A stretch of 64,000 bases of DNA from Fremontodendron californicum (Eukaryota > Streptophyta > Magnoliopsida > Malvales > Malvaceae): the NCBI GenBank assembly GCA_030761205.1, contig JAULJL010000011.1:11460501-11524500 (forward strand), read 5' to 3'. Position numbers and translations under genes: made by a program. A model generated the notes under the pieces. The model was not told where the DNA came from. It was given only the letters and a program-made list of their open reading frames with translations, and made no database searches. How positions within the stretch are numbered: position 1 is the stretch's first letter; every line of letters begins with the position of its first letter. Below, piece after piece: positions 23,061-33,739 of this stretch.

Positions 23061-23499
23061 AAAGAGGGGGGGTTGGTTTCTTTTTTTCATAGGTTTTTTG
23101 GCTGGAAACAGTAGCTAATTTGGCAAAGAAAAAGGTTATGAAATAAAGAAAATAAAAAGGTTTTCAATTGAGAGCTTGAAGGTAGTCATCTCTACCAAGT
23201 TCTAAGCATAGCTTTCTTCTTGTTTTCTATGGTGTTTTCTTGATTTTCTATCTTGTTTTCCTACTACATTTTTCATAGAAATAAAGTTTTTTAATGTTTA
23301 CTTATGTTTTCATCTCTTCTTCTTCATTAAAATGGTGGAAAATAATTTTTTTTACATGGTTTCATGCTATGGCTGAATATGGCTTATTTACTTGCCTTGG
23401 TTTTCCTTTTTTTCTTCCTTGCATGTTGTTGTGAAGAATGATTTTTAGAAGGTTTTTTAGAGTATTCTAAGGTTCTAATTTTTTACAAAAGATGAAGCA

Positions 23500-24240
23500 A
23501 AAAGGTTGAAATGGCTACATGATCTTGGCTAGACCAAGTGACCATGGTTAAGGGAGAGCTATGCCCATTTTTACCTACCATGAAGCTCAGCTTAATTTTT
23601 TTTTTTTTTGTTTAACATGGTTTATTTTCTGTTTTATTGAGATAGAAAGGCTTCATGATCTTGGCAAGACCAAGTGATTATGATTAGGTGAGAGGTTATG
23701 CCCATTTGATACCAACCATGGAGCTTAACTTTCCTTGTTTTATTTACTAGTTTTGCTTGTTATTTGCTTTGCATGGCTATGTTTAATTTTTTTTAATGTT
23801 CCTTACATTATTTTCTATGCTATATTTGTTTCTATATGTCATTTCCATGCTTGATATTGTATCCATGCATATTCAACCATTGTTGTTCATATGTTCATGT
23901 TGTGCATTTTTTCATGTATCATGTCTTATATTGTAAACATGTTTGCATTTTCTTTATTTTGTTCCATGACCATTCGGCAACTCCATTTTTGTATGCCTTG
24001 CATGTGCATTTTCCTTTTTCTTCTTAACTTGTTTGCATCTCCATGCCATGAACTTGTACATTTCGATTTTAGTATGCCATGTGCTTATGAAAATGCTATG
24101 ATAAAATGCCATTATTTTGTTCCATGACCATTCGACAACTCCATTATTGATATGCCTTGTATGTGCATTTTCACTTTGCTTCTTGACTTGTTTGCATCTC
24201 CATGCCATGAGCTTGTGCCTTTTGATTTTTGTCTCATATT
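23500..24240 (+). repeat. Two local tandem duplications in B 5' LTR
   Basis: One pair (about 23520 and 23650) shares CATGATCTTGGC.AGACCAAG; another (about 23960 and 24120) shares TGTTCCATGACCATTCG and CTTGTTTGCATCTCCATGCC. Same layout in the 3' LTR. Confidence 0.7.
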
Positions 24241-26697
24241 CTTATGAAAATGACATGAAATTATGCATCTTAACATGATTTGTCATGTACTTGTGTTATT
24301 GACTAGATAGGATTGCATTAGAGCATCATGTAGCTACATTTGGCCTCTTCATGCATCCCTTGCCTTGTCATGCATTTGCATTTTGTTTAGGTAATATGTT
24401 TTGCATTATCATATCTTGAAATTGTGTATTAGTTGCTGTTTGTTCCAGCATTGACATTAGTTTCATTGGTCATTATATGTTCATAGTATTGCTATGCATG
24501 TTCATTACATTTTAGGTCTAGGCCATATTGGTGTTGCCATGCATATTGGGCTTAAGTCAATGATATTATCATGCATTACTATGCTATTTAGGTCTTAGGT
24601 TACATTAGTATTTTCATGCATATCCATAACATATTAGGTCTAAATCACATTTACATTATCAAGCATTGCATGCATATTGAGTTAGGATAGCATTTATTGC
24701 CATGCAAATTCATGATAGGCATTTAGGTTGTCTTGAATTGTCATGCATTTCCTTTACCATTTAGACCTTTAGACCATGCATTTCATACATTTTATTTGCT
24801 GTATGTTCATGAATTCCATGTCATTGCCACTCGATTTGTGACTTAGGCCAATTAATGGCTCAAAGTCATGCTCTCTTGAGCATACTTGTGGAAAATTAAG
24901 GAATTGTCAAATTGATTATTTTACCTTTGTGATTTTTTTTACTTAGCCAATTTTTGTCCAAGGTTTTTAAATTTTTACTTTGATTTTTGAATGACTTTAT
25001 CAAAGGCAAAAAATGAGTTTTGACAAAACAATTTTTTTTCACCCAGTACTTGAACATCTCCGATTTTTCTGGGTAGTTATCTTTAATCAGAAAATTAAGC
25101 AAATTTTTTCTCATTTATTTTTACATGTTCTGAATCTCCAGTATGTTTTTTATATTTTTTTGAATTTTTAAAAATAGGCTAAAAAATCGTGTGGCAAAAC
25201 CGGACAGTAGAGGCAGATTTGAAATCAAAAGACAAATAATGTTTGAATTTGGCTAAGGCATTTAGAGGGGGTTGGTAAGAAGATTTAGCTACTGTCTTAG
25301 GGTAGTTTCTAAGCCTTTTTAAACTTTAAAAATGATTTTATAAATCTCGAGTTAAAGGTGGTTAAGTCCGGATTTTAAACTTAGAAAATTAGAGCCATTT
25401 TAAAAGGGTTTGGTAAGGGTTTTAATTTTTATTCAAGTTTTCCTCAGAATTGTTTTCAAACAATCAGAAAGTTTTATTTATTTAGAAAATCTAATTTGAC
25501 ATATTTTCTTAAGGTAGCCGGATATCTTTTTAGATATACGGATTTCTTTATTTGGAGGAAAAAATACATTTTCATGCATTGCATTTTCCATGTTCATACA
25601 TTTTATTTAAATGTGTGATTTTTTCCATTATATTTTCCATGGTATTATTATTATTTTAATTCGCATTTTATGATCTTATATTTGTTTGCCATATGATTTT
25701 GAATGTTTCATGATATACTATGCTTTTTATTTTGTTATTTTTGTCATATTGTTTAGCATATACTATGTTCATGCATTATTATTTTTATTTTCATTTCCAT
25801 GCATATTATATGTTAGCATTATTTTAATTTCTTGTTATTTCTTGTCATTTAGATCATATTCCATGTAATTTAGGTTATTTTATTTATAACATGCCATGTC
25901 ATTTAAAATATGCCATATCATTTAAAATAGCCATGTCATTTAAATCATTTTATCTCATTTAGAATATACCATGATACTTATGATTTTTTATTTTTACCTA
26001 GAATATACTATGTCATATCATTTAGGTTGCATTATATTATCTAGACTTGGCCATGTCATTTTATTTATGTCATACATGTTCACGTTCATATTTTTAAATG
26101 TTTTGAAAAAAATAATGATTTTCAATAAAAATAAAGATATTCCCGAGTTAAAATAAGTCATGAGTTCTCTACCAGGTTTGCTGGAGGGAATATCATCAGT
26201 TATCATTAATAAAGGAATATCTTTCTTTCAAAAAACGAAATGATTCGAAAGTTTTCCAAATGAATAAAAATTTCTATATTTTGCCGATTTTGTTGGGGAA
26301 TGTAGGAAAATTTTGAATTAATAAATTTCGGATCATTTTCAATTAAAAATGGAATTATTTTTCTTTAAATTAGGAATTAACTCGAAATACTAAATTAAAA
26401 ACGACTTTTTTTACCGAGACTTGAAATAACACACGATTAATAATGTACCGTTTTATACGGGCGTTGTGGGGGTGCTAATCCTTCCCCACACGTAACCGAC
26501 TCCCGAACCCGCTTCTTTGATTTCTCTGGTTTATAACGCAGACTTGAAATTGGTTTTAAAAATGTTTTAATTAATTTTAAAATGTTTTATAAAACCGGTT
26601 TTAATAGGTTGCCGATCACACCTAGCTAAAAAAGATTGGTGGCGGCTCCATGTCTTTTTACGAGGCTGTTTACATACCCTCGACCTTTTATTTCAAT

Positions 26698-26820
26698 CTA
26701 GAGGAATTAAGTCGTCTTTTCCTCGGCTTCTGTTTCTCCCTCACTCGAACGGGTCTCCGCGATCGGGATCAGATATCGACACCTTCGTTTTTCTAGAGGA
26801 ATTAAGTCGACTTTTCCTCG
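26698..26820 (+). repeat. Duplicated terminal LTR word with GC-rich spacer
   Basis: CTAGAGGAATTAAGTCG occurs at 26698 and 26793, separated by a CpG-rich spacer (ACGGGTCTCCGCGATCGGG). A, C and E have one copy. B's 3' LTR has the same duplication (57779 and 57876), so it predates insertion. Confidence 0.75.
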
Positions 26821-26843
26821 TTTTCTTTATGTCACGCCTACCG

Positions 26844-26875
26844 AATAATAAATTCTTGCGATAAGACTTGTTATT
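26844..26875 (+). promoter_or_regulatory. AATAAA-bearing stem-loop at LTR end (B 5')
   Basis: AATAATAAATTCT, loop TGCGAT, AAGACTTGTTATT; LTR end is 25 nt further. Confidence 0.5.
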
Positions 26876-26903
26876 GTTTTATTTTATTTAGGTTGCGACA
26901 ACT

Positions 26904-26921
26904 TGGCTACTCCACTGGGGA
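26904..26921 (+). other. Primer binding site, tRNA-Arg type (element B)
   Basis: TGGCTACTCCACTGGGGA, one base different from A's perfect site, three bases after the LTR. Confidence 0.85.
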
Positions 26922-27261
26922 CTATTAAAGAGTCAGGCCTAGAATTAGTCGTGTGTTATCAAAGTCTTGATTTTGTTGTTTTAATTGGTATTTAATTTTA
27001 ATTCCCATATTTTTTAAAATAAAGGAGAATTTTGAAAATAATAAAATGTTTTAAATATATTCATATTCATTCACATGCATTTTATTATTTTTTTCTAGTT
27101 ATTTAATGTTATAATTGCTTGTTAGTTAATGCGTTACACTATTCTTGATCTGTGTTTTAATAAATTGTTGAGGTATTTAGGATAAGGGGTGTAGAATAGG
27201 TGGTGAAAGGTTTGTTGTTCCTCCGCACACACTATATTTGCATTTGCATAACATGAACTCT

Positions 27262-27510
27262 CTACCCGGGTTTCGTCCTTTTAAGTGGGAGTAAAGTAAC
27301 TACGCCTTCGTGATGATCCTCCGTATGGGCTAGTGAAACACTTCCGGAGTATAAAGTACCTAAAGCCTTCGTGATGATCCTCCATATGGGCTTAGAAAAA
27401 TATACTCTAACGAATTGAACCCGTTTTTATCAGGGTGCCTTACTAGCCTTCACCGGCAATAGTGAGGAGCAATTCGGGGCCTTTAGAACCAATTCACCCT
27501 CATATAGTGA
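27262..27510 (+). promoter_or_regulatory. Conserved leader block of element B
   Basis: Collinear with 10141-10380 and 40650-40897 on the opposite strand. Contains two copies of CCTTCGTGATGATCCTCC.TATGGGCT and GCCTTACTAGCCTTCACCGG. Non-coding. Confidence 0.75.
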
Positions 27511-28628
27511 CCTAGACGAAGCCATGCCGGATTTTCATTAGATACACGGAAGATAGGAACACATGGAAGGACATTACTAAACATTTTGTTACCTATTTTA
27601 CACTCTGAATAAGGGTTGTAGATCGGGCAACGATGTACGTACATCGCCCGTAATAAGTTTAATACCCGCCCTAAAGGCATCATGATGCCTAGATGAGTCG
27701 ACAATGTTAGGGCAAGTGTTCACTAGCTTTTTTTAAAAAAAAAAAAAATTTGAAAATATCAAAACATTCTTTTTCAAACATTTTTGCATTTTGCACATTT
27801 CATGCATTTGTGAATAGAGCATGTACATTTATCGTTGTATTTTTTATCTCATTCTTTGCAATAAACAGTTGGTAATAATAATCTCATTTGGTGATTTCAT
27901 AAACCGGTAGTGTTACATGAACATTTGCATATTATACCATATTAGATCCACTACCCCGAAACTCTTTTGAGAATAATATGTTTGGCTTTTCATAGAGAAA
28001 ACACGTTTCAAAAGACATAGATTAAATTTGGAGGCAAATTTTGCATAGTGAGATTTTTGAATAATCAAAATTTGGTCCCACCAATTTCGTGAAATCATTG
28101 GTCACTGTATATACCTTTGTGTTAATTCATTTATTCTTTACATGTATCATTTTGAGATCACGTTACAGTCATAGCATGCATAGTCATTCATTAAAAATAC
28201 ATTTATGACATGCATGGTCATTATTTGTATATACCTGTGTATCAATTTATTTATTCTTTAAATGCATCATGTTGGCATTAGATTACGTCCATAGCATACA
28301 TAGTTATTATGATATGCTCATGCATTCATTTGTCTTATTAACATCAGGATACATTCATTACACACATGGTTAGCATGAGTTTCTTTGTATATACTCTGTG
28401 TCAATCATTGTTTACATGCATCATAATTGACATTGTGTTGCATGCATAGTGTATATGATCATTCATTGGGAAATACACTGAAATATACATGGTCATTCAT
28501 TGTATAGATCCATGTGTTGTTTATTTATTCTTTGCTTGCAGCATGTTGGCATCGTGATTGCATTTATTACATACATGGTCAGCATGTATCCACTATATAT
28601 GTCCATACATCATTTTGTTTATTCTTCA
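27511..28628 (+). other. Non-coding leader of B with degenerate ~120 bp repeats
   Basis: From about 28085 words such as CATGGTCATTCATTG, TTTATTCTTT and GCATCATGTTGGCAT recur. Aligns with C at 37960-38440 and 39780-40280. Element C inserted at its end. No gene. Confidence 0.6.
28624..28628. repeat. Left target-site duplication of element C
   Basis: CTTCA, repeated at 46509-46513. Confidence 0.88.
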
Positions 28629-28929
28629 TGTCGCAACCTAAAAAAAAAACAAGTCTCATCGCAAGACTTTATTATTCGTTAAGCGTGACATTAAAAAAAG
28701 CGAGGAAAAGTCAACTTAATTCCTCTAGAAAAATGAAGGTTTTGATAATTGATGATATTCCCTCCAGCAAATCCGGTAGAGAACTCATGAATTATTTTAA
28801 CTCGGGAATATCTTTATTTTTTATTGAAAAATCATTATCCTTTTGAAAACATTTTAAAAGATATGAATATGTGTATGCATGATATAAATAAAATAACATG
28901 GCCTAATCTAAATAATATAATGCATCCGA

Positions 28930-29250
28930 AATGATATGATATAATTTAAATGCCTTAGCATATTCTAAATGAAATGAAATGTCCTAAGTTATATGACATA
29001 TTCTAAATGAAATGAAATGACCTAAATAACATAATATATTCTATATGAAATGTAATATCCTAAATCATATGATATATTTTAAATGAAATAAAATATCCTA
29101 AATGACATAATATATATTCTAAATGAAATGACCTAGGTAACATAATATATTCTACATGAAATGACCTAGGTAACATAATATATTCTATATGAGATGAAAT
29201 AATTTCAATGACATGGCAAATATGAATGATATGCAATATAATTTAAATGA
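28930..29250 (-). repeat. Degenerate AT-rich repeats in C 3' LTR
   Basis: Units like CTAAATGAAATGACCTA and ACATAATATATTCTA, ~20 and ~40 bp, as at 42030-42330 and 57990-58215. Confidence 0.7.
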
Positions 29251-31139
29251 CATAAAATATAAAATAATGCTATCATATAATATGCATGAAAATAATAATG
29301 CATGAACATAGTATATGCAAAATAATATGATAAAAAATAACTAAATAAAAAATCACAAAGGTAGAATAATCAATTTGACAAACCTTAATTTTTCACAAGT
29401 GTTCTTAAGAGAGCATGACTTTGAACCATTAATTGGCCTAAGTCATTAGTCAAGTGGCATGCACATGAAATGCATGAAAAAATACAGCAAATATGATGCA
29501 TGAAATGCATGAGTTTAAACCTAAATGTCATGAAAAAATGCATGGCATCCATACAGTGACCTAGACCTAAATGAACTTGCATGGCATTTAATGCAACCTA
29601 GGTCTAAAATGCATGAACATGCATGGCAAGATAAACCTAAACTTACATCTAAAATATGCATGGCAATATCACAAACACAAGGCATGCTTAAACCAAAAAC
29701 TCAACCAAATATCATACAAATGCTAACCTATCAACTAACATAGCAAAAATGCACACATAATGCTAGAATACATGGAGTGGCCGAATGGCCTATGGTTCCT
29801 AACAAGCATGGCATTTTCACAAACACTTGGTATACTTAAACTAAGTACTCAATCAAATGTCATGCAAATGCAAAACCTACCAACTAACATGGCAAAAATG
29901 CACATACAATGTAACACATGGAGTAGCCGAATGGCCTCAAGCTCCAACAAACATGGAATTTTCACAAACACTTGATATGCTAACATGCTCAACTAAAATA
30001 TAACACTCAAATCATGCATACACAAAGTAGAGATACTAAAACTAACAAGCATTTTCACAAACACTTGATATACTAACATGCTCAACTAAAATATAACACT
30101 CAAATCGTGCAAATACAAAGTAGAGATATTAAAAATAACAAGCATTTTCACAAATACTTGATATACTAAATATAAAACATCAACAAATTTAAACATTATG
30201 AAAATAGAAAATTAAAAAGGCAAGAACATGATATTTAATTCATAAATGGTAACAAACAAAGCAACCAAATTAAAACATGCTTCAAGTATATGAAGTAGAA
30301 GAACACTTAAAGCATTAAGACTAAAGAAAATAACATAAATAACATGAGAAATCAAACAAAACAACAAATACTAAAAAAAGTTATAGGCCATTCGGCCATG
30401 GTGAGGAAGTAAGAAAAAAATGTAAAAAAAAAACTTGTTTAAGAAAAAGATGAAGAAAGAACTTAAAAGGAATATAAAAAACACTTATTTAAAAAGAAAA
30501 CTCACCAAATGATAATCAAAATAGCAAAAATAAGATTGGAAAATCAAGAAAGTGCAAGAGTTGGTGCTAAATGCAACCTCAAGAAGCTATATTTCAAGCT
30601 TTATCTCTTCAAACTTTCTTTTCTTTTCTAAACTTTTTCTTTTTGCTTTCAATCAAGGAGAGAAAAACTAAGCAAAACAAGAAGAAATCTGAAAAAATGA
30701 AGTAGTGAAAATGAAAATTCCCCTCTCCCTATGTGATGGCCGAACCATGCCTCTCTCCTCCAAGGAATGTTGCATTTTTTTTCCCAACCAACTTCCATCC
30801 AATGGCTAGTAATTCAAGGTGAAAAATCATGAAATTATCACCCTTAGATTAGCATATCAGCTGTCCATAATTACAGCTGTTCAAGAATAATGTTGACACT
30901 CTCCCTCTTCATGCATTAGCCTATATGGCTTAATCACAATGGCTTGATCAAAAAGAATCTCTAACTAACTCTTAATTCTTGGCCTTTTGATTGAAAAATC
31001 AGAAGCTTCCTCCTTCCTTTGGGCCTTGGCAGGCCAGCATTCTCTTTTCCAGCCCAAGTCAAATTTTTTGAAAGGCCAAAAGAAGCTCTTTTCGGTTGCT
31101 TGGGTAAAATGACCATTTTGCCCCTCAGATGCAAATAAA

Positions 31140-31890
31140 TGGAGAACGGACTCCAAATTCAAATTTTATTTTTTTAATACTTTCAAAATAATAAAATATT
31201 CAATTCTGAAAGTTTTCAAAATTTTTCGAGTCCGTTTGCTATTTATTTGGATTTTTTCTTCCAAAAATGCCCTTTTATGCCCCCACATTTTACCATTTTT
31301 TAAACGAGCTCCAAATCAAGATTTTTCTTCACAAACCTCTTCCAAATAATTTAAAAATATGATCTGGAAGTTTTCATAATTTTTGGAACTCATTTGGTAT
31401 TTTTTCGGGATTTATCTTCTTTAATTACTACATAGGGGCTCGAGATTTTGGTCATTTTGCAAACAAACTCCGAATCAAGATTTTATTTTTCCAATATCTT
31501 GAAAATAATTTAAAAATGATATTTTCAAAATTTTAAAATTTTTGGAGTCCATTTGCTATTTTTCCGGGATTTATCTTCTTGAATTATTGCACAGGATGCC
31601 CGGGAATTGGTCATTTCGCAAACGAATCCGAATCAAGATTTTCTTTTGCCAATCTCTTCCAAATAATTTAAAAATGAGATTTGCAAATTTTAAGAAGATT
31701 TGGAGTCCATTTTCTATTTTTTCGAGATTTTCCTTCTTGAATTTCTTCATAAGAGACCCAGGATTTGGCCATTTTGCAAACGAACTCCGAATCAAGATTT
31801 TCTTTCGCCAATCTCTTACAAATGATTTAAGAATGAGACTTGCAAATTTTTAGAATTTTTGTAGTCCATTTGCTATTTTTCCCAAATTTT
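31140..31890 (-). repeat. ~157 bp tandem repeat in C 3' LTR
   Basis: Unit starts (ACGAACTCCGAATCAAG and variants) near 31144, 31302, 31460, 31620 and 31777, i.e. 157-160 bp apart. Confidence 0.85.
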
Positions 31891-32354
31891 CCAATTTTGC
31901 CTTTTTGCCTCTGAAACCCGGTTTTGCTCTAAACAAGTCCGATTTTCAGATTTTCTTCAAGTTGAGGCTTGGGCTATCCCATTTTAATCATTCCTCATCC
32001 ATTGGGGGCTTTAGTCTTACCAATTCGGGCCATTTCTGTAATTCGTCCCGATTTCACCGAAATCCACAAAAAACCCTAATTCTCGGTTTTCTCTCGGATT
32101 GACTTTTCTTTCAGTTTTTCTTTCAAGTGGCTTCTCCATTACCCGTAGTCAGTGCTTATCTTTCATTTGGAACCTTCAATTTTGACCAATTTGATCGTTT
32201 AAGAACTTTTCCCCAAATTTCTCGGATTAGGGTTTCTTTTCTACTAAATCTGCATAACCCTACTTCCGAACTCCATATCTTTCAATGTAGACCTCGGATT
32301 ATCAAAATTCTTTCACCATTTTTCAATTGAACGTCAAATCTTTATTTTGAAAGT

Positions 32355-32412
32355 AGGTTGATTTTTTCAGTAGCTGACTTTTTGGGGTTGACTTTTTTTG
32401 AGTTTGACTAAT
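32355..32412 (-). promoter_or_regulatory. Reduced TTGAC array in C 3' LTR
   Basis: Two TTGACT cores remain, plus CTGACT and TTGATT variants, where the 5' LTR has four. Confidence 0.45.
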
Positions 32413-32544
32413 TATGCTCACCCTCTTAAACTAAGTCTCGGGGTACTACCTGCAGGATGAAAAAAGTCTTTTTACATTCTGAAACATCAATTTAGGAAGA
32501 AAACATACCTGTTTTAGTGGTCCGGACAAAATTAGGTGTCTACA

Positions 32545-32560
32545 ACTACCCCTCTTTGGC
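32545..32560 (-). other. Polypurine tract of element C
   Basis: Minus strand GCCAAAGAGGGGTAGT directly before the LTR start TGTAGACACC. Confidence 0.85.
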
Positions 32561-32639
32561 TATTGCTGAGAATCAGGAATCAGACAAAGATAAACAAACT
32601 CTAATTTTGTACGGTCAGTGAAATCACATGTGAAGAAAA

Positions 32640-32815
32640 GGGAAGGGGTTTTCTTTTTTCTTTTCTTTTCTTTTTTTTTTGTTTTTTTTAATTTTTAATT
32701 TTTTTCATTTCTTCATTTCTTCATTTTTTCATTTCTTTATTTCTTCATTTTTTCCCATTCTTCATTTTTTTTTTCATTTTTTCAGTTCAGTTTTTTTTTT
32801 GTTGAGAAAGCAGTA
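32640..32815. repeat. T-rich low-complexity tract
   Basis: TTTTC and TTCATTTC runs between purine tract and minisatellite of C. Confidence 0.7.
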
Positions 32816-32939
32816 AATTGAAGATTTTATCCTTAAATTGAATTCTCTGACTTATCAAGTCTCGATCAGTCTTAAGGAAACAAATTTGATTTGCAAGAAA
32901 AAGTTATGCCTGGAGGTCTTAAAAATTGTGTTTGTAGTC

Positions 32940-33735
32940 CTTACCCGTTTGGATGAAACCAAAAATTGAAAAAGATCTGGCTGAAACCAGAAATTGAAAA
33001 GCATGGATGAAACCAAAAATTTGAAAATGATCTGGATGAAACCAGAAATTGAAGGCATGGGTGAAACCATGAAATTGAAAGAGATCTGGATGAAACCAAG
33101 GAAATTGAAAGCATGGGTGAAACCATGAAATTGAAAAGGATATGGATGAAACCAAGGAAATTGAAGGCATGGACGAAACCATGAAATTGAAAGAGATCTG
33201 GATGAAACCAAGGAAATTGAAAGCATGGGTGAAACCATGAAATTGAAAAGGATCTGGATGGAACCAAGGAAATTGAAGGCATGGGTGAAACCATGAAATT
33301 GAAAGAGATCTGGATGAAACCAAGGAAATTGAAGGATGGATGAAACCATAAAATTGAAAGAGATCTGGATGAAACCAATAAAATTGAAAGCATGGGTGAA
33401 ACCATGAAATTGAAAAGGATCTGGATGAAACCAAGAAAATTGAAGGCATGGATGAAACCATGAAATTGAAAAGGATCTGGATGAAACCAAGGAAATTGAA
33501 GGCATGGATGAAACCATGAAATTGAAAGAGATCTGGATGAAACCAAGGAAATTGAAGGCATGGATGAAACCATGAAATTGAAAAGGATCTGGATGAAACC
33601 AAGGAAATTGAAGGCATGGATGAAACCATGAAATTAAAAGAGATCTGGATGAAACCAAGGAAATTGAAGGCATGGATGATACCAAAAATTTAAAAAGGAT
33701 CTGGATGAAACCAAGGAAATTGAAAGCATGCAAAT
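32940..33735 (-). repeat. 56 bp minisatellite in element C
   Basis: About 14 copies of a 56 bp unit made of two similar halves: GGCATGGATGAAACCATG plus AAATTGAAA, and AGATCTGGATGAAACCAAG plus AAATTGAA. The unit has no stop in any minus-strand frame, so three overlapping frames of 210-295 codons stay open; they are repeat-derived, not genes. Related repeats in opposite orientation occur in B at 51000-51630. Confidence 0.9.
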
Positions 33736-33739
33736 GCTT

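Larger units (their letters stand above)
20994..26900 (+). mobile_element. 5' LTR of element B
   Basis: Begins CGTAGACACC (first base changed from T) and ends GGTTGCGACA. The ends match the A/C/E LTRs; the middle (about 22330-24330) is different and consists of local tandem duplications, so B is a distinct subfamily. Many 60-120 codon frames over it are compositional. Confidence 0.88.
28629..32544 (-). mobile_element. 3' LTR of element C (internally deleted)
   Basis: 3,916 bp against 5,255 bp for the 5' LTR. Two deletions explain the difference: ~470 bp at about 28744 (matching 41371-41840) and ~830 bp at about 29345 (matching 42450-43275). Breakpoints share short words (TG; AAAAA in CTAA.TAAAAA). 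Confidence 0.88.

Noticed and set aside
23836..24208. Overlapping short frames with repeated words on both strands, also at 54756-55228
   Set aside because: They lie in the ~162 bp duplication of B's LTRs; the same words on both strands come from the repeat, and stops fall at different places in the two LTR copies.
26640..26651. A second real primer binding site inside B's 5' LTR
   Set aside because: Only the first ~11 bases match, it lies inside the LTR, and the full 18 bp site follows at the correct place; kept as a finding about look-alikes, not as a PBS.
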